From: Antarctobacter albus
Lineage (GTDB): Bacteria; Pseudomonadota; Alphaproteobacteria; Rhodobacterales; Rhodobacteraceae
DNA length: 64,000 nt
NCBI RefSeq assembly: GCF_900101505.1
Contig: NZ_FMZI01000002.1
Location: 124,001 to 188,000 of the forward strand
Direction of reading: 5' to 3'
Shown here: one piece after another, positions 35,996-43,760 of the stretch
Position numbering within the stretch: position 1 is the stretch's first letter
Layout of the letters: each line of letters opens with the position of its first letter
Position numbers and translations under genes: made by a program
The notes under the pieces: generated by a model
What the model was told of the DNA's origin: nothing
The model's database searches: none
What the model saw: only the letters and a program-made list of their open reading frames with translations

Positions 35996-37074
35996 CCAAG
36001 CCCGCTTTTTCCGATTATGCCATTGGGCGACTCAGGGCTGCAAAAGCTGCCATGTTGGAGGACCGCGAAGTCAGCGAAATCCTCGAGGCAAAAGACAGTG
36101 TTCTGGCGCGCTACAGCCCCACGTTCCAGCCAAATCAAATCTCTCATATCGAAGAAGACGTCCTCCGGTCGTTCTTGTATTTCGAGAACAACAGGCACTG
36201 GACGGGACTAAACCGGCAAGTGAACCGCATCTGTGGTGACATGGCGACAACGCGCGTGGCGCTGACACATCTTGTGGACGAAAGCCGCCCAATTGCGGAC
36301 CGCCTGCAGCCGGTTACCGATATCAGGGGCATGGGAAAAGGGATCATCACGGCAATCCTGCACGTTGCCTACCCCGACAGATACGGCGTCTGGAACAACA
36401 CGTCCCATGCAGGGCTGATGGAACTGGGCTTGATGCCTGACATTCCCCGCGGCGCGCAATTCGGAACGCGGTTTGCCGCTGTAAATGAAGTCTTCGTGGC
36501 TTTGAGCCAGGTCCTCGACATTGATCTCTGGACCCTTGATGCCGCGTGGTGGTTCCTCAAGGACGACGACAACACCGATGACGATTATGACGACGAACCG
36601 TCTCCGGTGCAGGCACATACGGCAAAGCCCAACGTTGTCCGCGCAAAACGGTTCTCCCTCGAACGGCACCTGCACGACTACATGAGCGACAACTGGGACA
36701 CGCTTGACCTTGCCCAAGACTGGGAAATCTACGCTCGGGATGGCGAACCGGATGCAGGCTACGAATTCGTCACCCCGGTCGGCCGCATCGACTTGCTGGC
36801 AAAGCACAAACGGGAACGGCGCTGGCTGGTGATCGAACTCAAACGCGAAAAATCCTCGGATGCAGTCGTCGGTCAGGTCTTGCGATACATAGGCTGGGTG
36901 CAACGCCACCTGATCGACTCTGGCGAAACGGTCGAGGGGCTTGTGGTCGCCACCGAAGGCGACCCACAGCTGCACTATGCGCTCGACGTTGTGCCGAAGG
37001 TATCTTTCAAATCCTATGAGGTCGAATTTCGCCTGAAGGATGGCCCGACCTTTGAAGAGTATCAGAAGCCATGA
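35992..37074 (+). CDS. NucS-like (DUF91-type) nuclease domain protein embedded in the hsd operon
   Basis: 360 aa, coupled to hsdM (ATGA) and to hsdS (ATGA). Residues 60-190 look like a helix-hairpin-helix DNA-binding fold (ITDIRGMGKGIITAILHVAYP-type segment, YGVWNNTSHAGL). An acidic linker (DDDNTDDDYDDE) follows. The C-terminal 110 residues match the NucS/DUF91 catalytic region: GRIDLLAKHKRERRWLVIEL with K after EL, then QVLRYIGWVQ, giving a D...ExK...Q nuclease signature. It could add a second cleavage activity or a repair function to the RM system. Not a standard hsd gene. Confidence 0.75.
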   Translation: MTKPAFSDYAIGRLRAAKAAMLEDREVSEILEAKDSVLARYSPTFQPNQISHIEEDVLRSFLYFENNRHWTGLNRQVNRICGDMATTRVALTHLVDESRPIADRLQPVTDIRGMGKGIITAILHVAYPDRYGVWNNTSHAGLMELGLMPDIPRGAQFGTRFAAVNEVFVALSQVLDIDLWTLDAAWWFLKDDDNTDDDYDDEPSPVQAHTAKPNVVRAKRFSLERHLHDYMSDNWDTLDLAQDWEIYARDGEPDAGYEFVTPVGRIDLLAKHKRERRWLVIELKREKSSDAVVGQVLRYIGWVQRHLIDSGETVEGLVVATEGDPQLHYALDVVPKVSFKSYEVEFRLKDGPTFEEYQKP

Positions 37075-38771
37075 ACGCGGAACGGTTGCTGGACGTCTAC
37101 GAGCAGATCAGTGAGGCGCCGGATGCCATCGCCCGGCTGCGGCGCTTCGTGCTGGATCTGGCGGTGCGTGGGAAGCTGGTGGAGCAGGATGCGGACGATG
37201 AGCCGGCATCCACACTGATGAAAGCAGCAAAGGGTCTACAAACCAAGGAAGACGTCAAGATCAAAGCCGACCCATTGCAGCCCAACGAAACGCCCTTTCC
37301 GGCTCCGCTCGGGTGGCTCTGGACGCGTGTCGGTCTGATCGCTTTGCAGACAGGGTCCGGCAGCACCCCTCGCGGCGGAAAATCCGCATACGCCGACGAA
37401 GGCACGTCGTTTCTGAGGTCCCAGAATATCTACGACGATGGTCTCCGACTGGATGACGTGGTGTTCATTAACGACGAAACCAACCAGAAGATGAAGCGCA
37501 CGCAGGTCAAGGCAAAGGACCTGCTGCTGAATATCACTGGCGGGTCGATCGGCCGCTGCACGCGCGTTCCCGACGAGTTCGCAGGCGCAAACGTCAGCCA
37601 GCACGTCGCGATCATTCGCACTGCCGCCCCTGGGACAGAAGACTACCTGCACCTTCTGGTCAGGTCACCATTTTTTCAGGAGTACGTAGTCGGAGAACAG
37701 ACCGGCGCAGGGCGTGGTGGGCTACCGAAGAACCGTATGGACCGCATCCCAGTCCCGCTTCCCCCTCTCGCCGAACAGCACCGGATCGTCGCCAAGGTCG
37801 ATGAGCTCATGGCGCTTTGTGATAGACTGGAGGAGGCCCGCAAGACGCGGGAGGAGGTGCGCGACAAGCTCACCGCCGCCAGCCTCGCCCGCCTGACCGC
37901 CTCGGACACCACGGCAGAGGACTTCCCCACCTACGCCGCCTTCGCCCTCGAGGCGCTCCCCGCCCTCACCACGCGCCCCGACCAGATCAAAACCCTCCGC
38001 CAAACCATCCTCAACCTCGCCGTCCGCGGCAAACTGGTAGAACAGGACCCGGCGGATGATCGTGACAATCAGGGCCTCTTACGTCCGGACAATGAGGCCG
38101 AGAGCTATGATAGCCGTTCATTCAATGACCGAGCCTCTCTTTTCACGCTGCCAGAAGGCTGGACTATCCAACCACTCTCACGCGTCGCCGAACGAATTGT
38201 GGATTGTCCGCACACGACGCCGAAGTGGACGGATTCTGGCGTCCTTTGCATCAAAACAAACCAAGTTCGCGCGGGATTGCTTGACTTGAGTGCGCCCAAC
38301 TTCGTTAGCGAAGAAACCTACAGTATTCGAATTGAGCGCCTCACCCCGAAATCTGACGACATTCTTTACATCAGAGAAGGTGGAATTCTTGGCGTAGGCT
38401 GCCGCATTCCGAAAGATACCCGGCTCTGCATGGGGCAGCGCCTTATGCTGATCCGTGCAAACGGATCCGTTGCTCCGGCATTCCTCGAACTGTGCCTGAA
38501 CTCGCCTTGGATAGCCGATTTTGCGGCCGAAAAGACGACTGGCGGAGCTGCGCCAAGAGTGAATATGGCATTGGTTCGAGGCTATCCGATCCCGGTGCCG
38601 CCCCTCGCCGAACAACACCGCATCGTGGCCAAGGTCGACACCCTCATGGCCCTTTGCGACCGGCTGGAGGCCGCCCTGACCACCGCCGACACCACCCGCA
38701 CCCGTCTCCTCGGAGTCCTCCTCCACGAGGCGCTGGACCCCGCCACCGACACCCTGAAAGCCGCCGAATGA
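37071..38771 (+). CDS. hsdS: Type I restriction-modification, specificity subunit
   Basis: 566 aa. Two target recognition domains (about 65-215 and 340-500), each followed by a conserved helical segment (PLPPLAEQHRIVAKVDELMALCDRLE and PVPPLAEQHRIVAKVDTLMA), the classic HsdS architecture. The TRDs determine the bipartite target, which cannot be read here. It overlaps the NucS-like gene upstream and the next cargo gene downstream (ATGA). Its last 126 bp occur again, diverged, at 39144-39270. Confidence 0.95.
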   Translation: MNAERLLDVYEQISEAPDAIARLRRFVLDLAVRGKLVEQDADDEPASTLMKAAKGLQTKEDVKIKADPLQPNETPFPAPLGWLWTRVGLIALQTGSGSTPRGGKSAYADEGTSFLRSQNIYDDGLRLDDVVFINDETNQKMKRTQVKAKDLLLNITGGSIGRCTRVPDEFAGANVSQHVAIIRTAAPGTEDYLHLLVRSPFFQEYVVGEQTGAGRGGLPKNRMDRIPVPLPPLAEQHRIVAKVDELMALCDRLEEARKTREEVRDKLTAASLARLTASDTTAEDFPTYAAFALEALPALTTRPDQIKTLRQTILNLAVRGKLVEQDPADDRDNQGLLRPDNEAESYDSRSFNDRASLFTLPEGWTIQPLSRVAERIVDCPHTTPKWTDSGVLCIKTNQVRAGLLDLSAPNFVSEETYSIRIERLTPKSDDILYIREGGILGVGCRIPKDTRLCMGQRLMLIRANGSVAPAFLELCLNSPWIADFAAEKTTGGAAPRVNMALVRGYPIPVPPLAEQHRIVAKVDTLMALCDRLEAALTTADTTRTRLLGVLLHEALDPATDTLKAAE

Positions 38772-39127
38772 GCTTCCGCGTTCTTGATGCCCTGCCCATC
38801 CTCGTCCTGCGCTTCGGCGAAACAATCAACAAGGTGCCCAAAAACCGCAACGGACGCGAGGGTCTGGAAAACAAGAAGGTGATGGGTTTTCGAACGCCAT
38901 CGGGAAAGGTCCTCGCCCTCGATATGGATGGTGAATTCGAGGAGGTGAAGATCTGGATCGAAGATACTTCTGCGCCACCGAAAATCAGCGGCATCGACAT
39001 CCTCGCGCCGCGGGAAAGCCACGACCTCCACCGCAAGGAACTCGCACCGCTCAGCCGCAAAGCAGGCATCTATCTGAAGGCCGAGAACAAGGCCGCATTC
39101 GAGGCGCTGCTCTCATGGTATTCTTGA
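38768..39127 (+). CDS. 119-aa unknown protein coupled to hsdS
   Basis: The ATG lies in the ATGA overlap with the hsdS stop, so it is translationally coupled. The product (MSFRVLDALPILVLRFGETI, KVMGFRTPSGKVLALDMDGEF, IDILAPRESHDLHRKELAPL) is a small alpha/beta protein of unknown function. It sits between hsdS and a duplicated hsdS tail, and may be an accessory or anti-restriction regulator; nothing proves this. Confidence 0.65.
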   Translation: MSFRVLDALPILVLRFGETINKVPKNRNGREGLENKKVMGFRTPSGKVLALDMDGEFEEVKIWIEDTSAPPKISGIDILAPRESHDLHRKELAPLSRKAGIYLKAENKAAFEALLSWYS

Positions 39128-39143
39128 ATCCTCGTCGTCCTTG

Positions 39144-39270
39144 TGTGGCCCTCTGCGACCGGCCGGAGGCCGCCCTCACCAACGCCGACACCACCCGCAC
39201 CCGCCTCCTCGAAGCGCTCCTCCACGAGGCGCTGGACCTCGCCTCCGGCACCCTGAAAGCAGCCGAATGA
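39144..39270 (+). pseudogene. hsdS: Duplicated 3' tail of hsdS
   Basis: One frame reads VALCDRPEAALTNADTTRTR and LLEALLHEALDLASGTLKAAE then stop, matching the hsdS C-terminus (ALCDRLEAALTTADTTRTRL, LLHEALDPATDTLKAAE). No start codon or TRD remains. Its stop overlaps the next start in ATGA, exactly as hsdS does with its own downstream gene. Confidence 0.9.
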
Positions 39271-39860
39271 CAGAAGACGGCACCCCCTTCGAGATCGGCG
39301 CGGCGAACGTGCGATCCTGGGAAAAGGTGCGGCCCATCTTTCACGAGTATTTCCAATTCTGGCCCGACCATGAGGATCTGATCTGGGCCAAATCCGTTTG
39401 GCCTATCCTCGACGATGCCGGTTTCTTTGCAGACTTCGACGAAGAGGCCGATGCATGGGTCCGCAGAAACGTCCTCGCCCTGGCCATCTTGTACGCGGAA
39501 TCCGCTGTGCGCTTCGGCACGCCGGATTACCAATGGTTGGACAAATTGGAGCGCGGATGGCTGACGGTTTTCTTCGGCTCGCGTGAGAACCTCGACGACA
39601 CCCTGTGGGAGATCGGGAGCACGTTGTCGCAACACTACGACATCGACCATTGGAGCGAGGGCAACGCCGGCCTGTTCCTTCCCCTCATCCGCAGTTTGGT
39701 CACCGGCAGCGGCTTTCATACCGAAGGCCCCGAGCTTGATGCCTATCTCGAACGCGCATGGAAGCACCATCCGGATATGTGCGAGTTTCGGGAGGATGAA
39801 TTACACCGGATGTGGGTCGGCGGGCATTTTTCCTCAGCACAGATGGCTTGTTTTCCCTGA
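39267..39860 (+). CDS. 197-aa unknown protein behind the duplicated hsdS tail
   Basis: The ATG sits in the ATGA overlap with the duplicated hsdS tail. The product is acidic and Trp-rich (WEKVRPIFHEYFQFWPDHED, IWAKSVWPILDDAGFFADFDEE, WLDKLERGWLTVFFG) and predicted largely helical, without a recognised family. The second half is soluble (HHPDMCEFREDELHRMWVG). It looks like a stand-alone cargo gene brought in behind an hsdS copy. Function unknown. Confidence 0.65.
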   Translation: MTEDGTPFEIGAANVRSWEKVRPIFHEYFQFWPDHEDLIWAKSVWPILDDAGFFADFDEEADAWVRRNVLALAILYAESAVRFGTPDYQWLDKLERGWLTVFFGSRENLDDTLWEIGSTLSQHYDIDHWSEGNAGLFLPLIRSLVTGSGFHTEGPELDAYLERAWKHHPDMCEFREDELHRMWVGGHFSSAQMACFP

Positions 39861-40067
39861 GTAAACAGGGCCTCTGACATAGTGATTGAATACGTATCTT
39901 GTCGCCTGGCGGCTCAAACCTTCCAACAATAGGCTCTTCAAACGATCGCCGCATGTTGACCGGAACAAAAGCGAGGATCGAGGTATTTGGGTCGCGCTAC
40001 ATTTCCCACACTGTAGGACGACCGTTTGGTGCAGCAGCCGGACCGACCCCGCCAGTTCGCGCCGCAA

Positions 40068-40619
40068 TCATGGCGGTTTGGTCTTCAAATCGAACTGTCG
40101 ACGCTTCTGCAATACCTCGATCCTCGCTTTCAATTCCTCGTCAGACAGAGCGGCCGTTGCCGCGCACTTCGGGCATTCGTTCTTATCTTCACCGCCGCCC
40201 CCGCTCGTCGCGCTCCAGTCATGTCGGCGGCGCACTTGCAGCCAATGGATTGCCGCCTTGGTGTCGGGAGGGATCTCTGTCAGGGTCTGGGTGACGACGA
40301 TCTCGCCTTGTTTGTTTTTCATTGCCCTCTCCGATTTTATGGTCATCCCTGCGGCGCGCTTGTATAGCGCCAAAGAAACTTCGGCGTCGGCGATTTCTTT
40401 TCCGCTGTGGACTGCGTCACGAAAACCGGGATTTTCAGCCTTCCAGCGATGGAAGGTGTTGCGGCTGACATCAAAAAATCGGGCCATTTCAGCCTCGGTA
40501 TGGCCGAGCAGCGATAGCTTGTAGGCCTGCTCATCCATAGCCGGATCGTAACCACATTTGCGGCCAGGGCCGGGTTCCGTACCGTTCAAATAACGGCCTG
40601 TCTCATCTCGCTTTTCCAT
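40068..40619 (-). CDS. Terminase small subunit-like protein
   Basis: 183 aa. The N-terminal half has a helix-turn-helix of the terminase small subunit type (YKLSLLGHTEAEMARFFDVS then TFHRWKAENPGF), followed by the helical oligomerisation part (GKEIADAEVSLALYKRAAG, TEIPPDTKAAIHWLQVRRR). A C-terminal CPKCAA pair and a basic tail follow. Phage TerS proteins recognise the packaging site; in phage satellites a lone TerS diverts packaging to satellite DNA. It is preceded on the strand by a TerL fragment and lies at the inner edge of the int-alpA-rep block. Confidence 0.8.
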   Translation of the reverse strand: MEKRDETGRYLNGTEPGPGRKCGYDPAMDEQAYKLSLLGHTEAEMARFFDVSRNTFHRWKAENPGFRDAVHSGKEIADAEVSLALYKRAAGMTIKSERAMKNKQGEIVVTQTLTEIPPDTKAAIHWLQVRRRHDWSATSGGGGEDKNECPKCAATAALSDEELKARIEVLQKRRQFDLKTKPP

Positions 40620-40652
40620 TTTTCCTCAAGAATGTTCTATGTTGATGGGAGG

Positions 40653-41081
40653 TCACAGATTGGAGAGAGTGAAGGCCAAGTCGAGGCGTGTTCTTACCCG
40701 CTCGACATGGTCGATCTTAAGCTGCGGGCTGCGCCGGATCGTGAAGGCTTCTTGCTCATCCTCGGGAAGCGACCGGATGAAGCCCACCACGAAGTCAAAC
40801 GCGATGCGCGCCTGATCCCGCGTTCGGGCCGCTATCAGGATTTCACGCCGGGGCTGACGATCCCAGACGCACTTGACCGCGCCAAGGGCGATGATCGCCG
40901 ACGGGGCGGTTTTCGCATTGCCCCTGCCGATGCGCAGACAGGCCACGTTCACCCCGTCCGCTAAGGCACCCTTTACGAATCTCTTTTGGAACGGGGCTAA
41001 CTTCACCGCCTGACCGGCTTTCGGCCCCTCGGGGATGCTCAGGCTTTCAAGAAAGCGGGTTGTAGACATGGGGGAGGTCAT
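40653..41081 (-). CDS. Terminase large subunit, N-terminal fragment
   Basis: 142 aa starting at an ATG with GGGAG seven bases upstream. It carries the TerL ATPase start: KLAPFQKRFVKGALADG, Walker A-like IGRGNAKTAPSA and EILIAARTRDQARIAFDF. The frame ends after ERVRTRLDLAFTLSNL, well short of the usual 450-600 residues; Walker B and the nuclease domain are absent. So the motor is non-functional alone. It stands upstream of the TerS-like gene, the reverse of normal phage order. Confidence 0.75.
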   Translation of the reverse strand: MTSPMSTTRFLESLSIPEGPKAGQAVKLAPFQKRFVKGALADGVNVACLRIGRGNAKTAPSAIIALGAVKCVWDRQPRREILIAARTRDQARIAFDFVVGFIRSLPEDEQEAFTIRRSPQLKIDHVERVRTRLDLAFTLSNL

Positions 41082-41095
41082 GCAAGCACTCCCCT

Positions 41096-41323
41096 ATGAA
41101 AACGAGGATTCTGACAATTCTCGCTGCGGTCACTCTTGGAACTCAATCGGTAGAGGCAGGCCGCTATGGACCAGACGACAGCGAAAAAATCCTTATGGAA
41201 GGCGAGGTAATTGCTTACGCGGCTCAAAACGGATTTGGCCTCGTCGTGCGCTACCGCAACGAAATCTTCCTCTGCCGAGTCGGTACGAAAACTGTGGAGA
41301 ACAAAAGGGTGATGGAGACCTAG
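41096..41323 (+). CDS. Small secreted protein, unknown
   Basis: 75 aa. The N-terminus is a clean signal peptide (MKTRILTILAAVTLGTQSVEA). The mature part of about 54 residues has one cysteine and beta-type composition (MEGEVIAYAAQNGFGLVVRY, NEIFLCRVGTKTV). It is the only plus-strand gene inside the satellite-like block and lies divergent from the TerL fragment with 14 bp between starts. Unknown; could be a surface or exclusion factor, but this is guesswork. Confidence 0.55.
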   Translation: MKTRILTILAAVTLGTQSVEAGRYGPDDSEKILMEGEVIAYAAQNGFGLVVRYRNEIFLCRVGTKTVENKRVMET

Positions 41324-41424
41324 TGTATGGATAACGGTAGGGACTGACCTAGCAATCCTGCATAGCGCGAAAGCGCAAGTTAGCCCCCCGATTTCCTGTC
41401 CTCCTAAGATCGGAGGCATTGGGA

Positions 41425-41514
41425 TCAGATCAGGACCACCACCAAATTCAGAGCAGCCCCAACGGGCAAGGCAACGCCCAAAGGCGCGCCGCAAAGAAAC
41501 GGCAGGGTTATCAT
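41425..41514 (-). CDS. 29-aa hydrophobic micro-ORF
   Basis: The ATG overlaps the stop of the preceding 56-aa ORF (ATGA), and GAGG lies eight bases upstream. The peptide MITLPFLCGAPLGVALPVGA then ALNLVVVLI is almost wholly hydrophobic, long enough for one membrane helix. It resembles small membrane toxins or holin-like peptides in character only. Real translation is suggested by the chain of overlaps from the rep gene, not proven. Confidence 0.4.
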   Translation of the reverse strand: MITLPFLCGAPLGVALPVGAALNLVVVLI

Positions 41515-41681
41515 TGAAAGACCTCGATTGGTTGAAATTGCCCCACCCCACGCCAAACAGGTGATGCACGCCCCACCACCCCCGCCCCCCCCTTTAGGGG
41601 CGGGGTGGTGTGGCACCTGTTTTCAGGGGAGTTTGCCCCACCTTGCCACACCATGCTTTCAGGGGTGGGTGTGGCACTCAT
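41511..41681 (-). CDS. 56-aa micro-ORF coupled to the rep gene
   Basis: The start overlaps the stop of the RepA-like gene (ATGA) and the stop overlaps the next micro-ORF. The product is Gly/Pro/Thr-rich (MSATPTPESMVWQGGANSPE, TPPLKGGAGVVGRASPVWRG) and probably disordered. The DNA contains repeated TTTCAGGGG, GGTGTGGCA and GCCCCACC words, so the frame may be a by-product of cis-acting repeats. Confidence 0.4.
   Translation of the reverse strand: MSATPTPESMVWQGGANSPENRCHTTPPLKGGAGVVGRASPVWRGVGQFQPIEVFQ
41540..41676. repeat. Cluster of short repeats next to the rep gene (possible origin iterons)
   Basis: GCCCCACC at 41540, 41570 and 41635; GGTGTGGCA at 41607 and 41668 with its inverse TGCCACACC at 41644; TTTCAGGGG at 41621 and 41657. 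Dense direct and inverted words beside a RepA-like helicase gene suggest an origin; the region also holds a long C-run and a GGGGCGGGGTGG stretch. Confidence 0.4.
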
Positions 41682-42868
41682 TGGTTTGCCCATTCGCCTA
41701 CCTCCAAATAGGGACGTCCCATGCGCTTTGCGTCCGGTATCTTGACCTTTTTCAAAGCCCCGGATTTCAGCCACGCCTCGATCATTTTCTTGATGCGCTT
41801 GCGGTCCGCCGTGGCGTCCAGCCCCAGCGTCTCGGCCACGGTCACGCCCGCCCAATCGTCGCCAGCCTGATCCGAGTAGCGACAAGACAGCGTGTCTTTG
41901 CCGTCGAGAGCGCGTTGCACCAACAGCAGATCATCGACCGATACGCCGTCGAAAGTGTCGGGGGGCATCCATACTTCGCAGACGCCTACATTGTCGCCGT
42001 TGGCAAGGGAGACGGTTGCCATGCGCCGCCATTCCCGCGCCCCCTCTGGTGCGAGGTTTGCCTTGTCCCTGTTGATTCCAAAGAACGTGGCCGGATCATC
42101 CATCAGCCCCCACTTCTCTCGCAAAGTTGGGTGCATCTTGTTGAGCACTCGACCCAACCGCGCCGCCGCCAGCAGGGCAGATGCACCGCGCCCGCTTTCG
42201 GTCGTTGCTTCCTCGCCATTGGTCTTGCGGGTGTGGTGGACCAGTTCGATTGCGCAGTTGCACCGATCCGCCAGACGCGCCCATTCCTTTGCCACCAGGT
42301 CGATTGCGCCGTTGTCGTTTTCGGACGCTTGATGCGATGACACGAAAGGGTCGATCACCAGCACGTCGATTTCCCGCACCTCGATCTCATCGGCCAGCGC
42401 ATCCAGTTCCGGCTTGATGATCTGAACGCCTTCACGGGTTTGGATCGCCGTGCTCAGGGCACGTTCCCGGCCCGTGTCCACATAGAGCCGCCCCGCGATT
42501 TCCTCGGGGCTGACGTGGTGGTGTTGCATCGCCGCGATGATGCGACGATCCATTTCGTCGCGCGGGTCTTCAAGGTTGTAGAGCCAGACCTTGAGGCCCT
42601 TGGTCGTCCAGTCGCCTAGCAGTTCCCGCCCGGATGCCATCGCCAGCGCCTCACAGATCGTCAGAGACGATTTCCCAACGCCGCCGGGGGCAACCGTCAC
42701 CGATACTTGTTTGCGGATCAGGTGACGCCCATAAACCCAAGGGCGAGGGGGAATGCTGGACGGGTCACGCCAGACAAATTCGGTTGGCAGGCGGTCCCCC
42801 CGATTACGGGGAAACTCGGCCCGGTGCGCGTGAAGCTGCATCGCCATGTCAGAAAAGTCACGCGCCAT
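41678..42868 (-). CDS. RepA-like/AAA_25 hexameric helicase
   Basis: About 396 aa. An ATG at 42868 overlaps the upstream stop (TGATG); a GTG one codon earlier is possible. RecA-fold motifs: Walker A TVAPGGVGKSSLT (about residue 62), Walker B DVLVIDPF, and a Q/H motif ELVHHTRK, as in RSF1010 RepA-type helicases found in plasmids, satellites and prophages. A winged-helix-like C-terminus follows (DATADRKRIKKMIEAWLKSGALKKV). It probably unwinds the element's origin. It is the middle of a coupled chain: 133-aa ORF, rep, 56-aa ORF, 29-aa ORF. Confidence 0.85.
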   Translation of the reverse strand: MARDFSDMAMQLHAHRAEFPRNRGDRLPTEFVWRDPSSIPPRPWVYGRHLIRKQVSVTVAPGGVGKSSLTICEALAMASGRELLGDWTTKGLKVWLYNLEDPRDEMDRRIIAAMQHHHVSPEEIAGRLYVDTGRERALSTAIQTREGVQIIKPELDALADEIEVREIDVLVIDPFVSSHQASENDNGAIDLVAKEWARLADRCNCAIELVHHTRKTNGEEATTESGRGASALLAAARLGRVLNKMHPTLREKWGLMDDPATFFGINRDKANLAPEGAREWRRMATVSLANGDNVGVCEVWMPPDTFDGVSVDDLLLVQRALDGKDTLSCRYSDQAGDDWAGVTVAETLGLDATADRKRIKKMIEAWLKSGALKKVKIPDAKRMGRPYLEVGEWANQ

Positions 42869-43269
42869 CACGCCGCTTGCCTCCCCTGCACATGGTCAAG
42901 GAAAGCCGCCTGCCGACCGCGCGGCATGGCGTTGAAGCTGGCAAGGCAATAGGCTTCCAGCTCCTCGGGATCAGCCATATCGGCCCAGAACGCCGCCTGA
43001 TCCATGAAGCCAAAGAACGGGGCTTGAGGTTGTCCAGCGCCAGCACAAAGCGCCGCCTCAGCCGTCATCGTGGCGTCATCGCGATCCTGTGACTTGAGCG
43101 CCATGAAGGCCAGCGCGGCCCGTTCCTCGACCGTGAGACGCGCCATGAGCACTGGCGCAACGCCCAACCATGCTTCCTGGCTTCCCAGTGTCAAAGTATA
43201 CCTAAGCATCCGCACCACCTTGAGGTGTCGAGATTTCATTTGCGCTGAAAACGAAGGTTGATTTCTCAT
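42868..43269 (-). CDS. 133-aa unknown protein upstream of the rep gene
   Basis: Mostly helical, alanine-rich (VAPVLMARLTVEERAALAFMAL, MTAEAALCAGAG, MADPEELEAYCLASFNAM). The stop overlaps the rep start, so the two are coupled. It has no recognised domain. Start uncertain: MRNQPS at 43269, or downstream methionines. Proteins of this kind are common before rep genes in Rhodobacteraceae elements; possibly a replication accessory. Confidence 0.6.
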   Translation of the reverse strand: MRNQPSFSAQMKSRHLKVVRMLRYTLTLGSQEAWLGVAPVLMARLTVEERAALAFMALKSQDRDDATMTAEAALCAGAGQPQAPFFGFMDQAAFWADMADPEELEAYCLASFNAMPRGRQAAFLDHVQGRQAA

Positions 43270-43479
43270 TCCGAGAACCCCAAGCAGAGTGAGATTATCG
43301 GATGACGTGCCACCAGAGATGCGCTATCGGATTCGATGAACTTTTGCGCTTCGTAGGTTCCTTCAGCGCCGTTGCGGGGTCCAAGCCGCAGCGGCGCCTT
43401 CCTTTTTGGGAACACTCGGAAGATTTTCGACCGACTGCGCGGTGCCACAAATTTCAGGGCTGGCGAAGAGGTGTTTCAT

Positions 43480-43665
43480 CTACACCTCCTGCACTTCGCG
43501 GCTTTCGAGCCACGCGTTGATGTCGCTTTCACGCCATGCGACAAGGCGAGCGCCGAGTTTGAGCGGTTGCGGAAAATCCCCTTTCTTCATCCAGTCGTAA
43601 AGGGTGGAGCGCGAAAGACCGGTGCAGGCTTCCACCTCGGGGCGGCGCAGCAGTTTTTGTGCCAT
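43480..43665 (-). CDS. alpA: AlpA-family excisionase/regulator
   Basis: 61 aa. The ATG at 43665 follows GAAAGGAACC. It is a classic AlpA/MerR-like HTH: LLRRPEVEACTGLSRSTLYD, WMKKGDFPQPLKLGARLVAW and ESDINAWLESREV. AlpA proteins bind the attachment region as excision factors and act as the activator of Gram-negative phage satellites. It lies between the replication genes and the integrase, as expected of such elements. Confidence 0.92.
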   Translation of the reverse strand: MAQKLLRRPEVEACTGLSRSTLYDWMKKGDFPQPLKLGARLVAWRESDINAWLESREVQEV

Positions 43666-43706
43666 GTTGGTTCCTTTCGGTACCTGTTGAACATGACGAT
43701 AAACCT

Positions 43707-43760
43707 CGCACTCGCTTGAGCGTGCGTCTGTGGGGGAAACCCTAGGGGTTATCCCCTCAC
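43707..43760. promoter_or_regulatory. Two imperfect palindromes upstream of alpA
   Basis: GTGGGGGAAACCCTAGGGGT continuing TATCCCCTCAC (43730-43760) is a near-palindrome of about 31 bp. CGCACTCGCTTGAGCGTGCG (43707-43726) is a second inverted repeat. Both lie between the unknown HTH gene and alpA and could be operators or a terminator. Confidence 0.4.

Noticed and set aside
38768-39860. Cargo genes as toxin-antitoxin pair
   Set aside because: Neither protein resembles a known toxin or antitoxin, and a duplicated hsdS tail lies between them.
41590-41620. G/C-rich runs that could suggest a CRISPR or satellite array
   Set aside because: No regular repeat-spacer pattern exists here or elsewhere in the window; no cas genes were seen.
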